Shown here: one piece after another, positions 1-8,156 of the stretch | How the letters are laid out: each line of letters opens with the position of its first letter | How positions within the stretch are numbered: the first letter of the stretch is position 1 | Assembly (NCBI RefSeq): GCF_002005225.1 | Contig: NZ_CP019724.1 | Coordinates: forward strand, 7,017,001 to 7,081,000 | Direction: 5' to 3' | From: Streptomyces pactum | GTDB lineage: Bacteria > Actinomycetota > Actinomycetes > Streptomycetales > Streptomycetaceae | DNA: 64,000 nt | Notes under the pieces: model-generated | Database searches by the model: none | Seen by the model: the letters and a program-made list of their open reading frames with translations, nothing else | Told to the model about the DNA's origin: nothing | Program-made: the position numbers and the translations under genes

Positions 1-185
1 TCCGGCCAGGGCAGGCCCTCGATGCCGTACAGCCCCTGGGAGGCGGGCTCGGGGAACAGGGCCCGTTCGAAGACCCAGAGGCTCTCGTAGCCCATCCGTT
101 CCGCCGCGCGGGCCACTTCGGGGACGTCCTTGCCGAGGTCGTACTGCCGCATCTGGGGGAGGCCGAGACCGAGCCGGATCGTCAT
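1..185 (-). CDS. LLM-class (luciferase-like) oxidoreductase, 3' part cut by window edge
   Basis: Only the first 61 codons are inside the window; the gene runs leftwards off the edge. The visible N-terminus begins MTIRLGLGLPQ, followed by a helix with ARAAERMGYESLWVFE and then a stretch containing GIEGLPWPD. This is the usual opening of bacterial luciferase-like, probably F420-dependent, oxidoreductases: a first TIM-barrel strand ending in GLP, then a helix ending in GYESLW. The ATG at 185-183 fits the family. Substrate cannot be inferred from this fragment. Confidence 0.75.
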   Translation of the reverse strand, partial: MTIRLGLGLPQMRQYDLGKDVPEVARAAERMGYESLWVFERALFPEPASQGLYGIEGLPWP

Positions 186-266
186 ACCTGGGTGCTCCTT
201 CGCAGTCGGGACGCGATGTTGCCCAACTCTCAACGTACTGCGGCCGCCGGGCGGTCACCGGAGCGC

Positions 267-983
267 TCACCGGGGATATTGGCGGGGTCGGTCCGGCAGC
301 GGGGTGAGCAGCATGCGGCCCGCGAGGCCCACCGCCGCGTCCAGCCGCTCGGTGAACTCGCCGGCGACATCGGGCAGCCGGCGCAGCGCCCACAGCGCGC
401 GGGCCGCCGCCCAGGTGGCGTCGCGGGCGCGCTCCAGGCTCCAGGAGCCGAGCAGATGGGTCAGCGGGTCCGCGATCTGCAGGAGGTCGGGGCCCGGCAT
501 CAGCTCGTCACGGATGCGCTCCTCCAGCGACACGAGGAGATCGCCCACCCGGTCGAACTCGTCCTCCAGCTCGACGGGGTCGCAGCCGAGCGTACGACAG
601 GTGTCCACGACGGCCAGCGCGAGGTCGTGGCCGATGTGCGCGTTGATGCCCGCCAGCGCGAACTGCAGCGGCCGTACGCCGGGGTGGCGGCGGAACTGGA
701 ACAGCGGCCGCCAGCACGCGGGCGGCCGGTGCCCGTCCTCCAGCGCGTCCACGGCGGCCAGGTAGCGCTCCGCGAACCGTACGTCCAGCGCGATCGCGGC
801 CCGGGCGTCCGCGAAGCGACCGGTGTCGATGTGCCGGTCGACCGCCTCGGTGACGGCCAGGTAGACGCGGTTGAAGACGGCCACCCCGTCCCGGACGGGC
901 AGCGCCGCGTCGAGGGCGCGCATCCGGATCAGGACCGTGTCCACCGTGCGGACGGCCGCCGGGACTTGTTCGCAGTGCGCCAT
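267..983 (-). CDS. DUF5995 family protein
   Basis: A 238-residue, mostly helical soluble protein with no signal peptide or membrane segment. It resembles the actinobacterial DUF5995 family: an N-terminal helix with TVDTVLIRMRALDAALP, a centre with FNRVYLAVTEAV and FADARAAIALDVRFAERYL, and a conserved ALAGINAHIGHDLALAVV stretch. The function of the family is not known to me. The conserved His and Asp residues in AHIGHD could be a metal or catalytic site, which is inference only. The ATG at 983 is the first good start, and the gene points away from the neighbouring cellulase. Confidence 0.7.
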   Translation of the reverse strand: MAHCEQVPAAVRTVDTVLIRMRALDAALPVRDGVAVFNRVYLAVTEAVDRHIDTGRFADARAAIALDVRFAERYLAAVDALEDGHRPPACWRPLFQFRRHPGVRPLQFALAGINAHIGHDLALAVVDTCRTLGCDPVELEDEFDRVGDLLVSLEERIRDELMPGPDLLQIADPLTHLLGSWSLERARDATWAAARALWALRRLPDVAGEFTERLDAAVGLAGRMLLTPLPDRPRQYPR

Positions 984-1085
984 GGCGGCAGGGTCGCAGC
1001 TTTAGGCTGGCGGCAGTGCCGGCGGACCCGACGCTTCCCCAGAACGGGGGAACGCGCCCGCCGTGCGGGGGAGGGGGAACCACAC

Positions 1086-2306
1086 GTGTCAGGCCTTCGT
1101 GCCCGGCGCCTGGCCGTTCGGCGGGCCGAGCGCAGACGTGCCGCCCGCCGCGGCGCGATGGTCGCGGCGGCGTCCGTCGTGGTCGCGGTGGGCACCGCGA
1201 CCGGCATGCTGTCCGCGCTCGGCGACGACGGCGGCGGGGTGGACGAGGCCCGGCCGCAGGTGACGCGGTCGCCGCGGCTGCAGTCCCTGCCGGTCGTACC
1301 GTCCGCGTCGGCGACGCCGTCGGTCTCCGCCTCGCCCTCCGCCCCGGCGAAGAGGACGAGCCCCGGTCCCGCGCCGAAGCCGGAGAAGACGTCCGGGGAG
1401 TCCGGGCGGGCCGGGCAGGAGGAGTCCCGGACCGCCCCGGCCTCCACCCGGCTCTACCGGCACCCCAGGTCCCAGGTCCTCGACTGGGTCCGGGCCCACC
1501 CCGACGACCCGCGCCGGGACGTCATCGAGTCCCGTATAGCCGGTCACCCGGCCGCCGTGTGGTTCGCCGACTACTCGCCCGGGACCATCGCCTCCCGGGT
1601 CCGCGCCGTCACGTCGGGCGGCGCGGAAGCGGGCCGGGTGCCGGTCGTCGTGCCGTACGCGGTACCCGACCGCGACTGCGGCGGCCACTCCCAGGGCGGG
1701 GCGCCCGACCTCGACGCCTACGACGCCTGGATCGACCGTTTCGCCGCCGGGCTCGGCTCGGGTGACGTCATCGTCGTGCTGGAGCCCGACTCGGTCGCCC
1801 AGGCGGAGTGCCTGTCCGCCGGTGAACGCGCCGACCGCTTCGCCTCCCTGGCCCGCGCGGGGCGCGTGCTCAAGGACGCCAACCCCAAGGCCCGGGTCTA
1901 CTTCGACGCCGGGCACTCCGGCTGGCACGCGCCCGCCAAGCAGGCGGGCTGGCTGAAGCAGGCGGGTGCCGCCTCGGCCGACTCCTCCGACGGCATCTTC
2001 AGCAACGTCTCCAACTTCCACGCCACCGCCGACGAGGTCGCCTACGACCGCGCGGTCCTCGACGCCCTCGGCGGCCCAGCGAGCCTGGGCGCCGTCATCG
2101 ACACCAGCCGCAACGGCAACGGCGCCCCGACCGACGGCGAGTGGTGCGACCCGGCCGGCCGCAAGCTCGGCCGCGCACCGACGCTGTCCACCGGCATGGG
2201 GCGCGTCGACGCCTACCTGTGGGTCAAGCTGCCGGGGGAGTCGGACGGCTGCAGGGGAACGCCGGGCACCTTCACGCCGTCGTACGCCTACGACTTGGCG
2301 CGCTGA
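1086..2306 (+). CDS. Glycoside hydrolase family 6 (cellulase/endoglucanase type), secreted or membrane-anchored
   Basis: About 406 residues from the GTG at 1086, which has a purine-rich GGGGGAGGGGG just upstream. The N-terminus is Arg-rich and followed by a hydrophobic segment (about residues 25-46), consistent with a signal peptide or anchor. A Ser/Pro/Ala/Lys-rich linker covers about 60-115, then the GH6 barrel. GH6 landmarks are visible: PYAVPDRDCGG (Asp197 is the expected proton donor), VIVVLEPDSVAQ (233-236), YFDAGHSGW, FSNVSNFH, VIDTSRNGNG, EWCDPAGRKLG and AYLWVKLPGESDGC. The expected role is hydrolysis of beta-1,4-glucan outside the cell. No carbohydrate-binding module is seen. Its end overlaps the convergent permease gene by 19 bp. 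Confidence 0.88.
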   Translation: MSGLRARRLAVRRAERRRAARRGAMVAAASVVVAVGTATGMLSALGDDGGGVDEARPQVTRSPRLQSLPVVPSASATPSVSASPSAPAKRTSPGPAPKPEKTSGESGRAGQEESRTAPASTRLYRHPRSQVLDWVRAHPDDPRRDVIESRIAGHPAAVWFADYSPGTIASRVRAVTSGGAEAGRVPVVVPYAVPDRDCGGHSQGGAPDLDAYDAWIDRFAAGLGSGDVIVVLEPDSVAQAECLSAGERADRFASLARAGRVLKDANPKARVYFDAGHSGWHAPAKQAGWLKQAGAASADSSDGIFSNVSNFHATADEVAYDRAVLDALGGPASLGAVIDTSRNGNGAPTDGEWCDPAGRKLGRAPTLSTGMGRVDAYLWVKLPGESDGCRGTPGTFTPSYAYDLAR

Positions 2307-3721
2307 GTCCCGTCGTCGCCCCCGGCCTGCTCGTCGTACGACGCCTCGGCCTGCTCGTCGTACGACGACGTGCCCTCGTCCAGCAGCGGCTGCTGTGTCT
2401 TGAGGTGGGCCGGGGCGAAGGCCCGCAGGGCGTGGTAGCCGGTGATGACGACCACGGTGCCGAGCGCGATGCCGCTGAGGGAGAAGGTGTCGGTGAACTC
2501 CATGCTGACGTTGCCGACGCCGATGATGATGCCCGCGGCGGCCGGCACCAGGTTCAGCGGATTGCGCAGGTCCACCTCGGCGTTGATCCAGATCTGGGCC
2601 CCGAGCAGGCCGATCATGCCGTAGAGGATGACCGTGATGCCGCCGAGGACACCGCCGGGGATGGCGGCCACGACCGCGCCGAACTTGGGGCAGAGGCCGA
2701 AGAGGAGCGCGAAGCCGGCGGCGGCCCAGTAGGCGGCCGTCGAGTAGACCCGGGTCGCGGCCATCACGCCGATGTTCTCGGAGTACGTCGTGTTGGGCGG
2801 GCCGCCGACCGCGGTGGACAGCATCGAGCCGACGCCGTCCGCGGAGATCGCCGTGCCGAGCTTGTCGTCGAGCGGGTCGCCCGTCATCTCGCCGACCGCC
2901 TTGACGTGCCCGGCGTTCTCCGCGACCAGCGCGATGACGACCGGCAGGGCGACCAGGATCGCCGACCACTCGAAGCTCGGCCCGTGGAAGGACGGCAGAC
3001 CGATCCAGTCGGCCTGTCCCACGGCGGAGAGGTCCAGCCGCCAGTGGTCGGTGAGCTTGCCGCTGCCGTCCACCGAGTGGATCTTGCCGAAGACCCGGTC
3101 GAGGGCCCAGGAGAGGACGTAACCGAAGACCAGCCCCAGGAAGATGGCGATCCGGGACCAGAAACCGCGCAGGCAGACCACGGCCAGACCGGTGAACAGC
3201 ATCACCAGCAGGGCCGTCCACTGGTCCTGCGGCCAGTAGGTGGAGGCGGTGACCGGGGCCAGGTTGAAGCCGATCAGCATCACCACCGCGCCGGTGACGA
3301 TCGGCGGCATCGCGGCGTGGATGATCCGCGCCCCGAACCGCTGCACGGCGAGCCCCACCAGGAACAGCGCGGCACCGACCACCAGGACCGCGCCGGTCAC
3401 CGTGGCGCTGGTGCCGCCCTGGGCGCGGATCACCGCGGCGACGCCCACGAAGGACAGGGAGCAGCCGAGGTAGCTGGGCACCCGGCCGCGGGTGGCGAGC
3501 AGGAAGATGACGGTCGCCACGCCCGACATCATGATCGCGAGGTTGGGGTCCAGGCCCATCAGGACCGGAGCCACGAAGGACGCCCCGAACATGGCCACCA
3601 CGTGCTGGGCACCGAGCCCGGCCGTGCGGGGCCACGAGAGCCGTTCGTCGGGGCGGACCACCGCTCCGGGTGCGGGCGTGCGCCCGTCACCGTGCAGCTT
3701 CCAGCGCACGCCGAGGTCCAT
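2288..3721 (-). CDS. Uracil-xanthine permease (NCS2 family)
   Basis: A 477-residue polytopic protein of NCS2 length (about 12-14 hydrophobic segments). Typical landmarks are QHVVAMFGASFVAPVLMGLDPN near the N-terminus, a VGVAAVI region, LIGFNLAPV, VALIAENAGHVKAV (QNxGxxxxTxxxSR-equivalent region) and MFSENIG-like motifs (NTTYSENIGVMAATRVYS). It should move uracil or a purine/xanthine with protons across the membrane. The C-terminal tail holds a short direct repeat, SYDEQAEASYDEQAGG, encoded by a duplicated 18-bp segment near 2335-2370. The gene stands alone and its stop lies inside the 3' end of the GH6 gene. Substrate specificity within uracil/xanthine/urate is not resolved. Confidence 0.88.
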   Translation of the reverse strand: MDLGVRWKLHGDGRTPAPGAVVRPDERLSWPRTAGLGAQHVVAMFGASFVAPVLMGLDPNLAIMMSGVATVIFLLATRGRVPSYLGCSLSFVGVAAVIRAQGGTSATVTGAVLVVGAALFLVGLAVQRFGARIIHAAMPPIVTGAVVMLIGFNLAPVTASTYWPQDQWTALLVMLFTGLAVVCLRGFWSRIAIFLGLVFGYVLSWALDRVFGKIHSVDGSGKLTDHWRLDLSAVGQADWIGLPSFHGPSFEWSAILVALPVVIALVAENAGHVKAVGEMTGDPLDDKLGTAISADGVGSMLSTAVGGPPNTTYSENIGVMAATRVYSTAAYWAAAGFALLFGLCPKFGAVVAAIPGGVLGGITVILYGMIGLLGAQIWINAEVDLRNPLNLVPAAAGIIIGVGNVSMEFTDTFSLSGIALGTVVVITGYHALRAFAPAHLKTQQPLLDEGTSSYDEQAEASYDEQAGGDDGTQRAKS

Positions 3722-3917
3722 GGTGAGGTTTCGCTTTCTCTGTACGTGAGGACTGTCCGCACCATTGTCAGGGGTACCGGACGGTCCCCCGTCCCGCGCC
3801 CCCCGCTGACCAGCACCTTCCCGGCGGCTGATGCTGAGCGTCCGCTTAGGATGGAGGGGATCGACCGTACGTGAGTACCTGTGTGAGCACAGCCGAGCAA
3901 GACCAGGAGCCCCGCCC

Positions 3918-4376
3918 GTGACCGCCGAAGCCCCCGCCGCCCCCGCCCTCTCCTACGGCCGGCTCGTCCCCGTCACCGTCCACTTCGACGACCTGGACGC
4001 GCTCGGCCTGCTGCACAACGCCCGCTACCCCGTCATGGCCGAGCGGGCCTGGGCCGAGCTGTGGACCGAGCACGGCTTCCGGTTCGAGGGCGACTGGGCG
4101 GCAGCCGGCGACGCCTGCAACGCGGTCAGGGAACTGACGATCAGCTACGAGGCGCCGGTCACCCGGCCCGGCGCGTACGCCGTCCACCTCTGGCTGGACC
4201 GGCTCGGCACGACCGGGCTGACGTACGGCTTCCGGTTCTGCTCGGCGGACGGTGGGACCACCTACGCGCACGGCACCCGGGTGCTGGTCCGGCTGGACTC
4301 CGAGACGCTGCGCCCGGCGCCGTGGAGCGACACCTTCAGGACCGCCGGTCGGGCACTGCTGCGCTCGACGGACTGA
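3918..4376 (+). CDS. Acyl-CoA thioesterase, 4-hydroxybenzoyl-CoA thioesterase-like hotdog protein
   Basis: 152 residues from the GTG at 3918, with AGGAGC seven bases upstream. This start is preferred over an earlier in-frame codon that would run through promoter DNA. The protein is a single hotdog domain: VTVHFDDLDALGLLHNARY carries the Asp and the LLHNARY helix start typical of the 4HBT/YbgC group, followed by a long helix and strands ending in ARLVRLDSETLRPAPW-like sequence. It should hydrolyse acyl-CoA thioesters; the substrate is unknown. The 3' end overlaps the convergent MFS gene by 41 bp. Confidence 0.85.
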   Translation: MTAEAPAAPALSYGRLVPVTVHFDDLDALGLLHNARYPVMAERAWAELWTEHGFRFEGDWAAAGDACNAVRELTISYEAPVTRPGAYAVHLWLDRLGTTGLTYGFRFCSADGGTTYAHGTRVLVRLDSETLRPAPWSDTFRTAGRALLRSTD

Positions 4377-5547
4377 TCTTCGGGCGGTCGCGGTCCCCGG
4401 CGCGCAGCACCTTCGCGAACAGCACCAGGCAGCAGGCCAGCACCGTCACCAGGCCGAACGACACCACCAGGCTGGTCGCCTGGGCCAGACCGCCGATCGC
4501 GCCCGGAGCGACCAGGCCCGAGGTGTACGTGATGGTGGCGACGCCCGCGATGGCCAGGCTCGGATTGGAGCCGGCGCGGCCCGCCGCGGCGAAGCACAGC
4601 GGGACGACCACGGCGATGCCGAGCCCCATCAGGGCGAAGCCGGCCATCGCCACTGCCGGATGGCCCCCGACGACGATGAGCAGACCGCCGAGAGTGGCCA
4701 GCACACCGCTCACCCGGACCGTACGCACCGCGCCGAACCGGTCCACCACCTTGTCGCCGGCGAGCCGGGCCACGGCCATGGTCAGCGTGAAGCCCGTCGT
4801 GCACGCCGCCGCCAGACCGGCCGAGGTCTCCAGTTCGTCCCGCAGGTAGACCGCCGACCAGTCCAGGCTCGCCCCCTCCGCGAACACCGCGCAGAAACCG
4901 ACCGCGCCGATCAGCAACGCCGACCTGGGCGGCAGCGCGAACCGCGGCGGCGGGTCCTCGTCCTCGGCGGGCTGGAGGTCCAGCACCCACGTGCAGGCGA
5001 TCAGGCCCGCCACCGTCAGCACCGCGGCGGCCAGGACGTGGTGCAGCCGGGCGTCCGAGCCGAGATGGGCGGCGAGCGTACCGGCCGCCGAACCGATCAG
5101 GGCGCCCGCGCTCCACATGCCGTGCAGGCCGGACATGATCGACTTGTCGAGCCGGTTCTCGACCTCGACGCCGAGCGCGTTCATCGCCACGTCCGACATG
5201 CCCGCCGTGGCGCCGTAGACGAACAGGGCCAGGCACAGGGTGAGCAGGTTCGGGGCGAGGGCCGGCAGGACCAACGCCAGCGTCCACAGGGCCAGCAGAC
5301 CGCGCAACGCGGTGCGGGCGCCGAAGCGGTGGCTGACGCCGCCGGCCAGCGGCATGGCGAGCGACGCGCCGATCGCCGGGAAGGCGAGCGCCAGCCCCAA
5401 CTGGCCCGCGCTCACCCCCGCGTGGTCCTGGATCCACGGCACGCGGGTCGCGAACGAGCCGGTGACGGCGCCGTGCACGGCGAACACGGCCGCCACGGCG
5501 TACCGGGCGCTCCTCACCTCGTGTTGCTCGTAGACCACTGCGCTCAT
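4336..5547 (-). CDS. MFS transporter
   Basis: 403 residues with about 12 hydrophobic segments and the MFS loop motif region (GGVSHRFGARTALR, and GDKVVDRFGAVRTVR in the second half). The start, MSAVVYEQHEVRSARYAVAAVFAVHGAVTGS-type sequence, resembles the group of MFS proteins adjacent to ROK-type regulators in actinomycetes. The gene is transcribed divergently from the ROK regulator at 5689. An inverted repeat (5613-5635) sits between them, so I infer that the ROK protein controls this transporter. The substrate, perhaps a sugar or small metabolite, is not known. A GGAGGGG sequence lies about ten bases before the ATG. Confidence 0.85.
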   Translation of the reverse strand: MSAVVYEQHEVRSARYAVAAVFAVHGAVTGSFATRVPWIQDHAGVSAGQLGLALAFPAIGASLAMPLAGGVSHRFGARTALRGLLALWTLALVLPALAPNLLTLCLALFVYGATAGMSDVAMNALGVEVENRLDKSIMSGLHGMWSAGALIGSAAGTLAAHLGSDARLHHVLAAAVLTVAGLIACTWVLDLQPAEDEDPPPRFALPPRSALLIGAVGFCAVFAEGASLDWSAVYLRDELETSAGLAAACTTGFTLTMAVARLAGDKVVDRFGAVRTVRVSGVLATLGGLLIVVGGHPAVAMAGFALMGLGIAVVVPLCFAAAGRAGSNPSLAIAGVATITYTSGLVAPGAIGGLAQATSLVVSFGLVTVLACCLVLFAKVLRAGDRDRPKISPSSAAVPDRRS

Positions 5548-5612
5548 TTCTCGGGCCCCTCCGTCGGGTCTGTGCGGCCGGCTCGCTTCCTGGCGTCACT
5601 GCGCCGCGTAAA

Positions 5613-5635
5613 CTATCAGGAACCCTGCCTGATAG
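5613..5635. promoter_or_regulatory. Inverted repeat, likely ROK-regulator operator
   Basis: The arms CTATCAGG (5613-5620) and CCTGATAG (5628-5635) are a perfect 8-bp inverted repeat with a 7-bp spacer. The site sits in the 141-bp gap between the divergent MFS and ROK genes, about 53 bp before the ROK start. The position and symmetry fit an autoregulatory operator that also controls the transporter. Binding by the ROK protein is inferred from position only. Confidence 0.6.
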
Positions 5636-5688
5636 ATAGGCGATTACCGGCGTGGGCCCCCGCGCCGCCGATCTGGAAGGATCCCGGC

Positions 5689-6912
5689 ATGCCCGCATCC
5701 CCGAGCACCGCCCGGGCCATCAACGACCGGCTCGCCCTGCGCCTGCTCCAGCAGGAGGGCCCGTTGACGGCAGGCCAGTTGAAGACCCTGACCGGCCTGT
5801 CCCGCCCCACCGTGGCCGACCTCGTCGAACGCCTCACCGCCTCCGGCCTGATCGAGGTGGCGGGGGAGTCGGGCGAGCAGCGCCGGGGGCCGAACGCCAA
5901 GCTGTACGGCATCGTCGCCGACCGCGCCCACCTCGCCGCCCTCGACGTACGCACCGAGGGCGTCGCCGTACTGGTCTCCGACCTGCTCGGCCGGGTGCTG
6001 GCCGAGGCGTCCGTGCCGATCGGTGACGAGGCCGGCACCGGGCCCGCGGTGGAGCAGGCGGTCGGTCTGGTCGAGCGGGCGGCGAAGGAGGCCGGGGCCG
6101 ACCGGCTGCACACCGTCGGCATCGGCGCACCCGGCCTGATCGACCCGGCGAGCGGGGAGCTGCGCGACTCCACCGGCCTGCCCGAGTGGCACCGGCGGTT
6201 GATGGCCGCGTTGCGGGAGAAGTTCCCCGAGGCGCGGGTCGGCGTCGAGAACGAGACCAACCTCGCCGCCCTGGCCGAACAGCGCGCCGGGGCGGCCCGG
6301 GACCGGGACACGTTCGTCCTGCTCTGGCTCGGCCGGGGCATCGGTGCCGCGGTCGTCCTCGACGGCACGCTGCGGCGGGGCGTCTCCGGCGGCGCGGGGG
6401 AGGTCGGCTTCATGCCGGTGCCCGGTACCTCGGGCCTGCCGTCGGCCACCGACTGCGACGGCGGTTTCCACTCCGTGGCGGGGGCGGCGGCGGTGACCGC
6501 CCTCGCGGCGCGGCACGGCGTGACGGCGACGCCCGAGGGGCCCGAGCCGCACGCCGCCGCGCTGGTACGGGAGGCGGTACGCCGGTCGGTAACGGACCGG
6601 GAGCGGTACGCGGGCGCCCCGGACCCGGCCGCCGGACGGTTCCTCGACGCGCTCGCCGACCGGGTCACCCTCGGGGCCGCCGCCGTCGTCTCCGTCCTGG
6701 ACCCCGGCTGTCTGGTGCTGGCCGGTGAGATCGGCCAAGCGGGCGCGGAGGCGCTCGCCGCCCGTGTCCAGGACCGTCTCACCCGGATGTCGCCGCTGGC
6801 CACCGAGGTCCGGCCCAGCACGCTGGGCGGCGGCGCCGTACTGCGCGGGGCCCTGCTGACCGCCCGCGACCGCGCCCAGGACGAACTGTTCGCGCCGCCG
6901 GGGCGGCCTTGA
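5689..6912 (+). CDS. ROK family transcriptional regulator
   Basis: 407 residues. The N-terminal winged helix (about 10-75) reads NDRLALRLLQQEGPLTAGQL, then TGLSRPTVADLVERL, and is followed by a ROK domain with VGIGAPGLIDPASG, NETNLAALAEQRAG (the ENDxN-like helix) and LLWLGRGIGAAVVLDG. The zinc-binding CxCGxxGC signature of many ROK proteins is absent; at that place there is one Cys in ATDCDGGFHS. Sugar binding may therefore differ or be lost. The ATG at 5689 with GGAAGG upstream is preferred; the open frame upstream runs through the operator and the MFS gene. It is divergent from the MFS transporter and probably represses it in response to the transported compound. Confidence 0.85.
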   Translation: MPASPSTARAINDRLALRLLQQEGPLTAGQLKTLTGLSRPTVADLVERLTASGLIEVAGESGEQRRGPNAKLYGIVADRAHLAALDVRTEGVAVLVSDLLGRVLAEASVPIGDEAGTGPAVEQAVGLVERAAKEAGADRLHTVGIGAPGLIDPASGELRDSTGLPEWHRRLMAALREKFPEARVGVENETNLAALAEQRAGAARDRDTFVLLWLGRGIGAAVVLDGTLRRGVSGGAGEVGFMPVPGTSGLPSATDCDGGFHSVAGAAAVTALAARHGVTATPEGPEPHAAALVREAVRRSVTDRERYAGAPDPAAGRFLDALADRVTLGAAAVVSVLDPGCLVLAGEIGQAGAEALAARVQDRLTRMSPLATEVRPSTLGGGAVLRGALLTARDRAQDELFAPPGRP

Positions 6913-6967
6913 CCGCTGCGGCCCCAGGCCGGGGCGGCCTTGACGGAGTGGCCCCGTATCGTCTTGG

Positions 6968-7032
6968 CCGGAGCGCCCAGACCGGAGCGCCCAGGCCGGA
7001 GCGCCCAGGCCGGAGCGCCCAGGCCGGAGCGG
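6968..7032. repeat. 14-bp tandem repeat, about 4.6 copies
   Basis: The unit CCGGAGCGCCCAGG starts at 6968, 6982, 6996 and 7010 and ends in a partial copy at 7024. The first copy differs by one base (A for G at the end). The array begins 56 bp after the ROK stop codon. No gene is seen here. Confidence 0.9.
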
Positions 7033-7064
7033 ATGTCCCCGCAGCACAGCGTCCGGATCACGTG

Positions 7065-7164
7065 CCGCTCCGCCGAGACATCCGCTCCGCCGAGACATCT
7101 GTTCCGTCGGAACATCTGTTCCGTCGGAACATCCGCTCCGTCGGGCCATCCGCTCCGGTCCGCG
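7065..7164. repeat. 17-bp tandem repeat, five copies plus a partial
   Basis: Units start at 7065, 7082, 7099, 7116 and 7133, with a partial one at 7150. The consensus is C-Y-G-Y-TCCG-Y-CG followed by RRMCAT: the first two copies read CCGCTCCGCCGAGACAT, and the next two CTGTTCCGTCGGAACAT. The middle copies contain the palindrome GTTCCGTCGGAAC. Together with the 14-bp array it fills the ROK to membrane-protein interval. Confidence 0.88.
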
Positions 7165-7182
7165 TGCCGGGACGGCGGGTGC

Positions 7183-7617
7183 TCAGGGAGCGGACCGGCG
7201 GCCTGCGGGCCCGGGCTCGCGGAAGGCCACCCCGTCCGCCGCCAGCCACAACAGGGCCGCCGGCAGCACCACCGCCGCCCCCAGCAGGGCCATGAACCCC
7301 GCACCGCTCGCCGCCGACAGGGGCTCCAGGTGCCGGGCGTGGAAGAGGAGGTGGGCGCCGGAGGACACCAGGTAGGCCACCAGCGCCGTGATCACCAACC
7401 GCCGTTCCATCGCCGCCACCGCCGAGCACAGCACCACCGCCAGGGCGAGGCTCGCCCCGCCGAAGTCCCGCAGCAGGTGCTCGTTGTAGGGCGGCAGGTG
7501 AGACACCCAGGGCCACTTCCAGAACAACTCGGGCAGCAGCGAGATCCACAGCCCCAGCACCACCTGCGCACCGGCCAGCAGTCCCAGCCCCGACCGCAGC
7601 CACGCCCGTCTGCTCAT
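7183..7617 (-). CDS. Small integral membrane protein, unknown function
   Basis: 144 residues from the ATG at 7617. Four hydrophobic segments can be seen, at about 8-28, 52-72, 77-98 and 107-130. The first is followed by a WISLLPELFWKWPWVSHLPPYNEHLLRDFGG-like loop; aromatic loops of this kind occur in several uncharacterised actinobacterial membrane proteins. No enzymatic motif is visible. In the same frame, coding-like sequence continues upstream to a GTG at 7758, which would add 47 residues (KRTFEEHPAVRLGRRDG). The true start is therefore uncertain. Confidence 0.6.
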   Translation of the reverse strand: MSRRAWLRSGLGLLAGAQVVLGLWISLLPELFWKWPWVSHLPPYNEHLLRDFGGASLALAVVLCSAVAAMERRLVITALVAYLVSSGAHLLFHARHLEPLSAASGAGFMALLGAAVVLPAALLWLAADGVAFREPGPAGRRSAP

Positions 7618-7749
7618 CCGCGCCGCCCGTCCGTCCCGCCGTCCGAGGCGCACCGCCGGATGCTCCTCGAACGTCCTCTTGTCGACCGCCCCTTCGGGCG
7701 CGGGGTGCCCGCCCGTACGGAACCCCCGGTAAGCCTTCCCGGCGGGCGG

Positions 7750-8020
7750 CACCTTCACCGCCGACCGGGGCGCCGGGCCGTGCGACCAGCGCGCCGTCGC
7801 CGTTGACCCCGGTGACGCAGATGTGCCGGCCGGCCGCGAAATACGGGAGGCCGCTCTGCACGAAGCGGACGGCCTCCGGGCGGCCGCCGACCGGGCGCCG
7901 GAGCGCGGTGACCTCGCCACCGCCGTCGCCCCACCGGACCACGTCCTCGGCGAGCGGCTTCCCCGGCCCGGCCGGGCATACGGCAGGCCGGGCCGGACAG
8001 ACGGGGCCGACGGGGTCGTC
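7750..8020 (-). other. Coding-like segment without an intact gene, possible decayed or frameshifted ORF
   Basis: The 539-bp interval 7618-8156 has no clean gene. On the minus strand, about 7765-8010 shows strong third-position G/C and protein-like sequence (LAEDVVRWGDGG, VRFVQSGLPYFAAG, HICVTGVNGDGALVARPG). Near 7755-7765 the coding-like signal moves to the frame of the membrane protein at 7183 (AYRGFRTGGHPAPEG, VDKRTFEEHPAVRLG). This is what a frameshift joining the two would look like, but no initiator or ribosome site was found. I do not recognise the family. Confidence 0.3.
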
Positions 8021-8156
8021 ACGCGTCTCACCCTGCCGGGGGCGCGGCGGACGCCTCGGCAGACCCGGCGACGCGCTCGGGGCGACCCGGCGGGCGTTGG
8101 AGACCCGGCGGCGGGCAAGGGCCTTCGTCACCGCCGCCGGGCCGGTCCTTCCGGGG

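Noticed and set aside
192..1085. Long open extension upstream of the GH6 gene
   Set aside because: Open only because of high GC. It overlaps the better supported DUF5995 gene on the other strand and has no protein-like features.
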